From contig DBRH01000070.1 of assembly GCA_002305955.1 (NCBI GenBank), positions 1-8,565 on the forward strand: a stretch of 8,565 nucleotides of DNA. The letters run 5' to 3'. A program made the position numbers and the translations under genes. Position 1 is the stretch's first letter. Each line of letters starts with the position of its first letter. The DNA is from Kosmotogaceae bacterium UBA1373. Its GTDB lineage: Bacteria > Thermotogota > Thermotogae > Petrotogales > Kosmotogaceae. Under the pieces are notes generated by a model. The model saw nothing but the letters and a program-made list of their open reading frames with translations. It made no database searches and had not been told where the DNA came from. Of this stretch, positions 1 to 5,628 are shown in pieces.

Positions 1-228
1 AGAACGGAAGCCCTCATCCAGCGAGCTATGAAAAACCTGATGAAAAACAGGACCAGCTTCGTCATAGCCCACAGACTCTCAACGATAAGAGACGCAGACC
101 TTATTCTCGTTATGAATGAAGGCGACATCGTCGAACAGGGAACCCACAAAGAACTCCTTGCACGTGGCGGCTTCTACGCAGATCTCTATGCCAGCCAGTT
201 TGAAAGCGACTTCGTGGAAGCGGTATAA
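1..228 (+). CDS. ABC exporter ATPase/permease, C-terminal fragment
   Basis: This is the last 75 residues of a protein that begins upstream of the window; the frame is open from base 1. It shows the end of an ABC ATPase domain. The H-loop histidine sits in AHRLST (visible residue 24) and is followed by DADLILVMNEGDIVEQGTH, the tail typical of ABC exporters in which membrane and ATPase domains are fused (MsbA/MdlB/LmrA-like half transporters). The residues RTEALIQ at the edge would directly follow the D-loop. Such proteins export lipids, peptides or drugs across the inner membrane, usually as homo- or heterodimers. The substrate cannot be judged from this piece. A strong terminator follows 31 bases after the stop, so the gene ends its transcription unit and is not joined to the regulator downstream. 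Confidence 0.9.
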   Translation, partial: RTEALIQRAMKNLMKNRTSFVIAHRLSTIRDADLILVMNEGDIVEQGTHKELLARGGFYADLYASQFESDFVEAV

Positions 229-259
229 GCAAAATGGAATCGCAATATTGAACTATTTC

Positions 260-286
260 GGCGGGCCATCAGCCCGCCGCTTTTCT
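260..286 (+). terminator. Intrinsic terminator of the ABC exporter gene
   Basis: A 7-bp perfect GC stem (GGCGGGC at 260-266, GCCCGCC at 272-278) with a 5-base loop is followed by GCTTTTCT. It lies 31 bases after the stop codon and is a standard Rho-independent terminator for the upstream unit. Confidence 0.85.
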
Positions 287-452
287 ATCTCGGTTGCTTT
301 GACCTCCCAACGAAGAACACTTCTTCTGCTCTTGATCTAAATACATGCTCGAGCGGGAGCGACCGCTTTCAACGGGAGTCAGAGTGTCTAAAAATCGACA
401 CCCCGGGCAAAGCGTGAATTTTTCTGATATCCTATTACTACTTACGACAATA

Positions 453-467
453 TTGAATGGAGTCCAA
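453..467. promoter_or_regulatory. Candidate IclR operator over the regulator's own start
   Basis: The sequence TTGAATGGAGTCCAA is an imperfect dyad of the form TTGAA-N5-TTCAA. It sits within a wider inverted repeat, ATATTG (450-455) and CAATAT (465-470). Bases 451-470 match bases 1411-1430, in front of the transport operon, at 15 of 20 positions. The site contains the GGAG ribosome binding sequence (459-462) and abuts the ATG at 469. Binding here could limit the regulator's own expression. The link to this IclR protein is inferred from position and from the shared motif. Confidence 0.45.
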
Positions 468-468
468 T

Positions 469-1224
469 ATGACGGAACACTTCAAGGCATTCAAAAAGGT
501 CGATGAGATATTCGAACTGTTTTTCGAGAAAAACAAATGGCGATTCAGCGATATGGTCGCCAGGCTCGGCTATCCCAAAGCCACCGTTCACAATATACTC
601 GCCGCGATGACGAATCTGGACTACCTCGCCCGGGACGGCAACAATTACATGCTCGGCAACAGAATACTGCAGCTCAGCGGTCTTATGAGAAGAAACATGG
701 AGTTCAGGGAGATCGCCCTTCCCCATCTGGAGGAGCTGAGGAACAGGATCAACGAAACGATCCACCTCACATCGCTTTACAGAGATCAGGTGATATACAT
801 CGAATGCCTCCATCCCACCCACGCCTTGAGGCCGCATTCGACCGTCGGCGTAACCGCCTCGCTTTACTGCACCGGAGTCGGCAAAGCCCTGCTGGCTTTT
901 CAGTCCGACTCATATATAAACGGCTATCTGGAAAGGGTTAAGCTGGTGAAGAGGACGCCAAACACAATCACGGACCCGGAACTGTTGAAGAAAGAGATTG
1001 ACACGATACGCTGCAACGGATACTCCTACGACAGGATCGAGCAGGAGGAGAGCATAAAATGCATCGCCGCTCCCATACTGGATAACCATGGAGTGGCCAG
1101 ATATGCCGTGAGCATCGCCGGCCCGGCAGACAGAATGACCGACGAAGCGATCGAAGCCTACAAGGAACCTTTCCTGAGAACGATGAAGATTCTCAACGAT
1201 CTTTATAGAGACTTCGCCAACTAA
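469..1224 (+). CDS. IclR-family transcriptional regulator
   Basis: A 251-residue protein of normal IclR length. Residues about 8-63 form the winged helix-turn-helix (FSDMVARLGYPKATVHNIL, then the wing DYLARDGNNYMLG). Residues about 70-250 form the GAF-like effector domain with the family hallmarks GVGKALLAF (136-144) and GYSYDRIEQEESIKCIAAPI (184-203). IclR proteins bind DNA as dimers or tetramers and respond to small metabolites, often the substrate of the adjacent operon. I chose ATG 469 over the in-frame ATG at 457 because GGAG (459-462) lies 6 bases before it, while nothing resembling a ribosome binding site precedes 457. The gene is co-directional with the six-gene transport/catabolic operon and separated from it by 307 bases, so it is the likely local regulator of that operon. 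Repressor versus activator cannot be decided from the sequence. Confidence 0.93.
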   Translation: MTEHFKAFKKVDEIFELFFEKNKWRFSDMVARLGYPKATVHNILAAMTNLDYLARDGNNYMLGNRILQLSGLMRRNMEFREIALPHLEELRNRINETIHLTSLYRDQVIYIECLHPTHALRPHSTVGVTASLYCTGVGKALLAFQSDSYINGYLERVKLVKRTPNTITDPELLKKEIDTIRCNGYSYDRIEQEESIKCIAAPILDNHGVARYAVSIAGPADRMTDEAIEAYKEPFLRTMKILNDLYRDFAN

Positions 1225-1361
1225 TCTCCTTAAACTCGAGATTCATAAAGCTAGCGGTCGAAAAGCACTCATCCACAGTCAGTGAAATCAAATTGCACTT
1301 CATAATCAGGTATAAACACCCTACATTGTTTTAGAATGTCATAAATCAGACCAGGATGTTT

Positions 1362-1390
1362 TTGTTTTATCGGGAGTTATCTGGTATCGT
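1362..1390 (+). promoter_or_regulatory. Possible promoter of the transport operon
   Basis: TTGTTT (1362-1367) and TATCGT (1385-1390) are spaced 17 bases, with TGG directly before the -10 giving an extended -10. Each hexamer matches only 4 of 6 consensus bases. A start near 1397 would place both operator-like dyads downstream, where bound protein could block elongation. An alternative is TTGAAC (1433-1438) with TATGTC (1454-1459), but the 15-base spacing is poor. Confidence 0.3.
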
Positions 1391-1412
1391 TTTTACATGA
1401 ATTACTACATTG

Positions 1413-1427
1413 TTGAATAGTGTTCGA
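1413..1427. promoter_or_regulatory. Candidate IclR operator, copy 1
   Basis: TTGAATAGTGTTCGA fits TTGAA-N5-TTCAA with one mismatch. It lies within a 20-base stretch (1411-1430) that matches the regulator's own start region (451-470) at 15 positions. It is the first of two copies phased 20 bp apart. Confidence 0.5.
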
Positions 1428-1432
1428 TATTA

Positions 1433-1447
1433 TTGAACAAATTTCCA
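1433..1447. promoter_or_regulatory. Candidate IclR operator, copy 2
   Basis: TTGAACAAATTTCCA again fits TTGAA-N5-TTCAA with one mismatch. Its centre is exactly 20 bp from that of copy 1, so half-sites recur at 1413, 1423, 1433 and 1443. Two dimers could sit on the same face of the helix, as is common for tetrameric IclR proteins. Confidence 0.45.
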
Positions 1448-1485
1448 GTAAACTATGTCTGTTTTCAATCCGTGATGAGTTTTCA

Positions 1486-1502
1486 CTTACCGTGACGGTA
1501 AG
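1486..1502. repeat. 17-bp inverted repeat in the operon leader
   Basis: CTTACCG (1486-1492), a TGA spacer and CGGTAAG (1496-1502) form a perfect 7-bp dyad that ends 14 bases before the AAAGGGG ribosome binding site of the binding-protein gene. It could be an operator for a second protein or a small leader hairpin. It does not resemble the TTGAA-N5-TTCAA sites. Confidence 0.5.
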
Positions 1503-1531
1503 CATACTAAAAGACGAAAGGGGAAGAAAAA

Positions 1532-2317
1532 ATGAAGAAGTTGCTTGTTCTTGTAGTTATTGCGGTTCTGCTTGTGAGCTCCACGATGGCGGTAACGGCG
1601 CTGGAGAACATCGTGAAGAAGGGAAAAATCGTTGTGGCCACCGATATGACAGCCGTTCCCATGCAGTACAGAGATCCCGCCGGGAAACCTACCGGATTCA
1701 CGGTTGAATTGATGGAACTGGCCGCCAGGGAAATGGGAGTCCAGATCGAATGGCAGGATATGGCTTGGGAAAGCCTTATTCCTTCGCTCCTCTCGGGAAA
1801 AGTCGATATGATCGCCGCGAACATGTCGATGACCCTCACCAGAATGAAATCGATCCGTTTTTCCGATCCGTACTTCCTGACCGGAATCGTGGCAATCGCA
1901 AGGAAGGACTCCCCGCTTGTCAGCTGGAAGGATCTCGCGGCTCCCAGCGTTAAGATGGGCGCGACCATGGGATCGGTCCACGCCGATTTCATCGAGCAGA
2001 CCTGGGGCAAGAAGGCCTCTCTGTACGATAACCTGGCCGAGTGGATGACCGATCTCAAGCTCGGCAGAATCGATTCGGTCATGGACGACGAAATGATCTG
2101 TATCGAATTGGCGAACAAGAACCCCGAGCTGAAGATTCTGGAAGGTTATGTAAGACCCGATACTTACGGACTGGCCTTCAGACAGGACCAGGATTCCGAT
2201 TCGCTGGTTAACTGGTTCAACTGGTTCATCAAGTGGGAAAAGCTGACAGGTGAGTACGGAAAGATATATGAAAAGTATGTCGGCAAAGAATGGGTTCCTT
2301 CGTTCGTGGTTGACTGA
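1532..2317 (+). CDS. Amino-acid ABC transporter substrate-binding protein
   Basis: A 261-residue periplasmic binding protein of the SBP_bac_3 family (polar amino acid uptake, HisJ/GlnH-like). Residues 1-23 are a signal peptide (KK, a hydrophobic run, cleavage likely after VTA23). There is no lipobox cysteine, so the mature protein is soluble rather than lipid-anchored. Domain I starts at KIVVATDMT and contains GFTVEL (55-60). The Thr-x-x-Arg pattern before SIRFSDPYF aligns with the alpha-carboxylate-binding Arg of GlnH/HisJ (here T101 and R104), and D185 in DSVMDDE fits the alpha-amino ligand. Retention of these residues supports an alpha-amino acid as ligand; the side-chain pocket is not predictable by eye. 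The start follows AAAGGGG by 8 bases. It is the first gene of the operon and is separated from the ATPase gene by 71 bases carrying a strong hairpin. Confidence 0.93.
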   Translation: MKKLLVLVVIAVLLVSSTMAVTALENIVKKGKIVVATDMTAVPMQYRDPAGKPTGFTVELMELAAREMGVQIEWQDMAWESLIPSLLSGKVDMIAANMSMTLTRMKSIRFSDPYFLTGIVAIARKDSPLVSWKDLAAPSVKMGATMGSVHADFIEQTWGKKASLYDNLAEWMTDLKLGRIDSVMDDEMICIELANKNPELKILEGYVRPDTYGLAFRQDQDSDSLVNWFNWFIKWEKLTGEYGKIYEKYVGKEWVPSFVVD

Positions 2318-2338
2318 GCGTTCTGGAAACATTATTCT

Positions 2339-2364
2339 GTGGGATGGGGTCCTCCCCATCCCAC
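2339..2364 (+). promoter_or_regulatory. Strong intergenic hairpin after the binding-protein gene
   Basis: A perfect 11-bp stem (GTGGGATGGGG at 2339-2349, CCCCATCCCAC at 2354-2364) closes on a TCCT loop. It is followed by TTCAGG rather than a run of T, so it is not a normal terminator. Its place between the binding protein and the rest of the transporter suggests that it protects the upstream mRNA 3' end or causes partial termination. Either would yield more binding protein than membrane complex, as known for other ABC import operons. Confidence 0.65.
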
Positions 2365-2388
2365 TTCAGGAATTGAAAGGGGAATTCT

Positions 2389-3120
2389 ATGGAGCGTGTT
2401 GTAAGGATAAGAGGCTTACACAAATCATTCGGAAAACTCCATGTGCTAAAAAACATAGACCTCGATGTTTACGAAAGCGACGTGCTGGTTCTCTGCGGCC
2501 CGAGCGGCGCGGGCAAGAGTACGCTGCTCAGGTGTATTAACATGCTCGAGCATTATCACGAGGGAACGATCGATGTCCTTGGAAAGGACATCAAGTCCAG
2601 TCGCGCCAATCTCAGCTATGTCAGGAAGAACTCCGGCATGGTCTTTCAACACTTCAATCTCTTTCCTCACATTTCGGTGATGGACAACGTCGCTCTGGCG
2701 CCGATACACGTCAAGAAGATTCCGAAAGATCAGGCGTACGAAAAGGCGAAGGGTTTACTGGACCAGGTAGGCCTCTCGGCCAAATACGACGCGTATCCGG
2801 GACAACTATCAGGCGGTCAAAAACAGAGAGTGGCGATCGCCAGAGCTCTCGCCATGGATCCAAAATTGATGCTTTTCGACGAACCTACTTCGGCTCTTGA
2901 CCCGGAGATGATAAAGGAAGTTCTCGATGTCATGATAAAACTGGCGCTCGGCGGCATGACGATGATAATAGTCAGCCACGAGATGGGCTTCGCCAGAGAA
3001 GTGGCCAACAAGATAGGCTTTCTAGACGACGGAAAGATAATCGAACTTACACCGAAAAACGAGTTCTTCACAAACCCCAGGAGTGAAAGGACCAAAGAAT
3101 TCCTGAGCAAGATACTGTAG
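2389..3120 (+). CDS. Amino-acid ABC transporter ATPase (GlnQ/HisP-like)
   Basis: A 243-residue ATPase of the usual length for polar amino acid importers. It carries all catalytic motifs: Walker A GPSGAGKS (37-44), Q-loop Q87 in VFQHFNLFPH, signature LSGGQ (140-144), Walker B LMLFDEP (160-166), D-loop SALD (168-171) and H-loop H197 in IIVSHEM. It powers import by dimerising on the cytoplasmic face of the two permeases encoded next. The ATG is preceded by AGGGGA with a 6-base gap. The stop is 8 bases before the first permease start. Nothing is missing or unusual in the protein; the substrate is set by the binding protein, not here. Confidence 0.96.
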   Translation: MERVVRIRGLHKSFGKLHVLKNIDLDVYESDVLVLCGPSGAGKSTLLRCINMLEHYHEGTIDVLGKDIKSSRANLSYVRKNSGMVFQHFNLFPHISVMDNVALAPIHVKKIPKDQAYEKAKGLLDQVGLSAKYDAYPGQLSGGQKQRVAIARALAMDPKLMLFDEPTSALDPEMIKEVLDVMIKLALGGMTMIIVSHEMGFAREVANKIGFLDDGKIIELTPKNEFFTNPRSERTKEFLSKIL

Positions 3121-3128
3121 GTGATACC

Positions 3129-3818
3129 GTGCTTGATATGAGATTGATATCCCAGTATCTGCCGGAATTTTTCGAGGCGTTGTTCGAAACTCTCAAGGTA
3201 GCCGCACTCAGCGGCGTTTTTGCTTTGATAATCGGAACCGTCGTTGGAATAATATCGACAATGAAATCAAAGCTGGCAATTATTCCTGTAGGAATTTACA
3301 CGGGTTTTATAAGATCCACACCTTTGCTCGTTCAGCTCTACTTCGTGCATTACGGGCTTCCCATAACCGGTATCATGTTGACCTCTTTTCAGAGCGCTAT
3401 CATCGCATTCTCTCTCAACAGCGGGGCGTACATATCCGAGATAGTGAGGGGTGGCCTCGCTTCTATGGACAAGGGACAATCGGAAGCTTCGAGGGCGCTG
3501 GGGCTTTCATGGTTTCAAACCATGAGGTTGATAATCCTTCCCCAGGTGTTCAAGAAGATACTCCCGCCGTTGATAAGCCAATTCTCGTATCTCATAAAGG
3601 ATACGAGTCTGGCCGCGGTCCTCGTGATACCGGAACTCACCTACACGGCCAGAAAGATAGCCGCGAGAACGTATATGCCCTTCGAATCGTTCGGAGTGCC
3701 GATGCTCATGTACTTCGGCATTTATCTTATACTCGCGCTTTTGAGCCGTTTCATCAGCGGCAAGAAAGAGCCCGGGCGTAGTGCAAGGCGCTGGTTTGGC
3801 TTCGGGAAGGTGGTATGA
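3129..3818 (+). CDS. Amino-acid ABC transporter permease 1
   Basis: A 229-residue inner-membrane permease of the HisMQ/GlnP type. The N-terminal segment FFEALFETLKVAALSGVFALIIG (14-36) is the usual start of this family. RSTPLLVQLYFVHYGLP (62-78) follows, and the EAA loop that contacts the ATPase runs from about 105 to 139 (EIVRGGLASMDKGQSEASRALG, ending in LIILPQ). I count about five membrane segments. The start is GTG at 3129: AGGTGA (3119-3124), which overlaps the ATPase stop codon, is suitably close to it. ATG 3138 is 13 bases from the same sequence and is the weaker choice. The C-terminus after residue 210 is a short Arg/Lys-rich cytoplasmic tail. The last bases overlap the start of permease 2. 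It probably pairs with permease 2 as a heterodimer. Confidence 0.93.
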   Translation: MLDMRLISQYLPEFFEALFETLKVAALSGVFALIIGTVVGIISTMKSKLAIIPVGIYTGFIRSTPLLVQLYFVHYGLPITGIMLTSFQSAIIAFSLNSGAYISEIVRGGLASMDKGQSEASRALGLSWFQTMRLIILPQVFKKILPPLISQFSYLIKDTSLAAVLVIPELTYTARKIAARTYMPFESFGVPMLMYFGIYLILALLSRFISGKKEPGRSARRWFGFGKVV

Positions 3819-4462
3819 TGCAGGACATATCGCTCATGCAGCAGCTTTCCAGGCTCGGCATAGCCTTTCTGAGCAACCTGGCCTTTCTGCCCTTTGTTCT
3901 CGCCATAGGAATAATACTGGGAATAGTGATAGCTTTTGTAAGGTTTCACAGAATACCCGTACTGTCGCAAACCCTGACCGTACTGGTCGAGATCGTCAGG
4001 GGCTCTCCCTTCCTGATAATCGTTTACGCCATTTACTTCGCCCTGCCATATGTCGGAATTGAACTGGGAGCCTTTCAGACCGGAATAGTGGTTCTTTCTA
4101 TAACGGCGACCGCTTACCTCTCGGAAGTTTTCAGAAGCGGTCTTGTGGCTATGGACAAAGGGCAGTTCGAAGCTGCCGAAGCGCTCGGTATGAGCTACTT
4201 TAAAAAGGTCACGCTCATAATACTGCCACAGATAATCAAGACGACGATGCCTTCGATTGTCGGTCAGATCGTTATGACAATAAAGGACACATCTATAGTC
4301 TCGCTGGTAGGGATGGTGGAGATAGTCAGAACGTCCCGTCAGATCATGCAGCTCACGCTGAACCCGTTCATGGCTTTCAGCATTGTATCGGTTTTTTTCA
4401 TACTCGTATGCTATCCGTTGATAATCGTTTCGAAAAAACTCGAGGGAGGTAATAACAGATGA
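3815..4462 (+). CDS. Amino-acid ABC transporter permease 2
   Basis: A 215-residue second permease of the same family. It has a hydrophobic segment at about 15-42, then VRGSPFLIIVYAIYFALPYVG (61-81), the EAA loop (RSGLVAMDKGQFEAAEALGMSYFKKVTLIILPQ, 107-139) and terminal membrane segments up to about residue 205. It shares the family's MDKGQxEA core with permease 1 but is clearly diverged from it, as expected for a heterodimeric channel. The gene starts at ATG 3815, overlapping the permease 1 stop by 4 bases. A second ATG at 3818 is directly adjacent, and the two cannot be told apart. It ends in an ATGA overlap with the aminotransferase gene, which ties transport to metabolism in one translational unit. 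Confidence 0.93.
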   Translation: MMQDISLMQQLSRLGIAFLSNLAFLPFVLAIGIILGIVIAFVRFHRIPVLSQTLTVLVEIVRGSPFLIIVYAIYFALPYVGIELGAFQTGIVVLSITATAYLSEVFRSGLVAMDKGQFEAAEALGMSYFKKVTLIILPQIIKTTMPSIVGQIVMTIKDTSIVSLVGMVEIVRTSRQIMQLTLNPFMAFSIVSVFFILVCYPLIIVSKKLEGGNNR

Positions 4463-5628
4463 GATACCAACTGGAGTGCTCAAAGCTTGAGTTCTTCAGG
4501 CCGGATGCTTTTGCTTTCATAAACAAGTTGAAAACACAACCATCCAAATACCCCATGATCAACCTTTCCATCGGTGCTCCGAACAGACCCACCCCCGCCT
4601 GGATAATCGAGGCCATGAAAACGCATCTCGACAATCCGGCCTACCACACGTATCCGCCCCAGCACGGCGCTCCCGAGCTCTGCGAAGCGGTGGCTTTCTG
4701 GTACGGCAAGCGTTTTGGAGTCGAGATAGACCCCAAAGACAACGTACTCGTCACCGTGGGTATAAAGGAAGCTATATTCAACGCCTTGCACTCGCTGGTT
4801 AATGCAGGAGACGTCGTCATGGTACCAGATCCAGGCTACCCGACTTATTTCGAGGCCGTTCTGTTCACCGGGGGCAAGTTGTTGACCTACAACAGCGATG
4901 CCGAGTCGGACAGGGTTTTGAATGAGATCGAACAAAAGGCCAGACTTCACGGCCCGAAGATCGTTATCGTGAACTACCCATCGAATCCCACGGGCAGAAT
5001 TGTCGGTCTGGATTTCTATAAGAGCCTCTCGGAAATAGCCTCACGCTACGACTTCGCTGTGATGAGCGATCTGGCGTACTCGGAGATAGCTTTCGACGGG
5101 CTGACGGTCCACAGTTATCTGGAGGCCCGTCCCGGCCTGGAACTGGGATTCGAATACTTCGCCTTCTCGAAGACCTATAACATGGCCGGCTGGAGGGTGG
5201 GCGCCATCGTCGGTGACAAGAGGCTGGTCGACGCGGTGAAGCTGTACAAATCAAAAATCGACTCGAACGTCTTCTATCCGATACAGCAGGCGGCTGCAAC
5301 GGCTTTGATAGAGACGCCCGATTCTTTTTACAGAGAACTGAGCGGTATGTATCAGCAAAGGCGTGATGCTCTCGTCCACGGATTGAGCGATATAGGCCTT
5401 AGATTCTCTCCGCCGCAAGGCGCCATGTACACCTGGGTGGAAACCCCTGAAGGCATTGATCCCTGGCTCTTCACCGAGAAACTATACAAAGAATACGGAA
5501 TTCTCGTTGTGCCGGGAACGGCGTACGGGCTCAATGGGGGGCAGAGGGTGAGAATGGGACTGGTGCAGGAAACGCCGCTCATGGAAGAGGCAGCCCGGAG
5601 GCTGGCAGAAGGAGGATTAATGCGATGA
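4459..5628 (+). CDS. PLP-dependent aminotransferase, class I/II
   Basis: A 389-residue fold-type I aminotransferase. The PLP-binding lysine is K238 in SKTYNMAGWR. Supporting residues are all in place by comparison with aspartate aminotransferase: N176 in NPTG, D204 and Y207 in DLAY, R246 eight residues after the lysine, and an Arg for the substrate carboxylate at R365 or R363 (GQRVRMGL). The N-terminal part (INLSIGAPNRPTPAWIIEAM) resembles the group that includes LL-diaminopimelate and aspartate aminotransferases. It moves an amino group from an amino acid to a 2-oxo acid in the cytoplasm. GGAGG lies 9 bases before the start, and the gene overlaps both neighbours by ATGA. In this setting it most likely deaminates the imported amino acid to the 2-oxo acid used by the lyase encoded next. 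Exact specificity is not readable from motifs. Confidence 0.9.
   Translation: MRYQLECSKLEFFRPDAFAFINKLKTQPSKYPMINLSIGAPNRPTPAWIIEAMKTHLDNPAYHTYPPQHGAPELCEAVAFWYGKRFGVEIDPKDNVLVTVGIKEAIFNALHSLVNAGDVVMVPDPGYPTYFEAVLFTGGKLLTYNSDAESDRVLNEIEQKARLHGPKIVIVNYPSNPTGRIVGLDFYKSLSEIASRYDFAVMSDLAYSEIAFDGLTVHSYLEARPGLELGFEYFAFSKTYNMAGWRVGAIVGDKRLVDAVKLYKSKIDSNVFYPIQQAAATALIETPDSFYRELSGMYQQRRDALVHGLSDIGLRFSPPQGAMYTWVETPEGIDPWLFTEKLYKEYGILVVPGTAYGLNGGQRVRMGLVQETPLMEEAARRLAEGGLMR

Larger units (their letters stand above)
1225..1531 (+). other. Non-coding control region before the transport operon
   Basis: This 307-base gap is AT-richer than the flanking genes and carries no convincing ORF or RNA gene. Its downstream two thirds hold a possible promoter (1362-1390), two phased operator-like dyads (1413-1447) and a 17-bp inverted repeat (1486-1502). 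I see no clear terminator for the IclR gene in the first 130 bases, so some read-through into the operon is possible. Confidence 0.6.

Noticed and set aside
352..401. Small inverted repeats AGCGG/CCGCT (352-367) and GTGTC/GACAC (384-401) before the IclR gene
   Set aside because: Arms are only 5 bp, there is no T-run, and I could not fit a credible promoter around them. The best -35-like TCGACA (395-400) has no good -10 at the right distance.
243..457. 10-base repeat CAATATTGAA at 243-252 and again at 448-457
   Set aside because: The first copy lies after the exporter stop and just before its terminator, and has no correctly spaced second half-site. With AT-rich 10-mers this is best taken as chance.
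1487..2359. Long open frame on the minus strand (290 codons) opposite the binding-protein gene
   Set aside because: It is antisense to a gene with full family motifs and a good ribosome binding site, its product is rich in His/Arg with no recognisable domain, and it reads through the hairpin and leader. It is a shadow of codon bias.
3722..4483. Minus-strand open frame of 253 codons opposite permease 2
   Set aside because: The product is Tyr/His/Arg-rich low-complexity sequence, as expected from the antisense of a hydrophobic protein, and there is no family signal.
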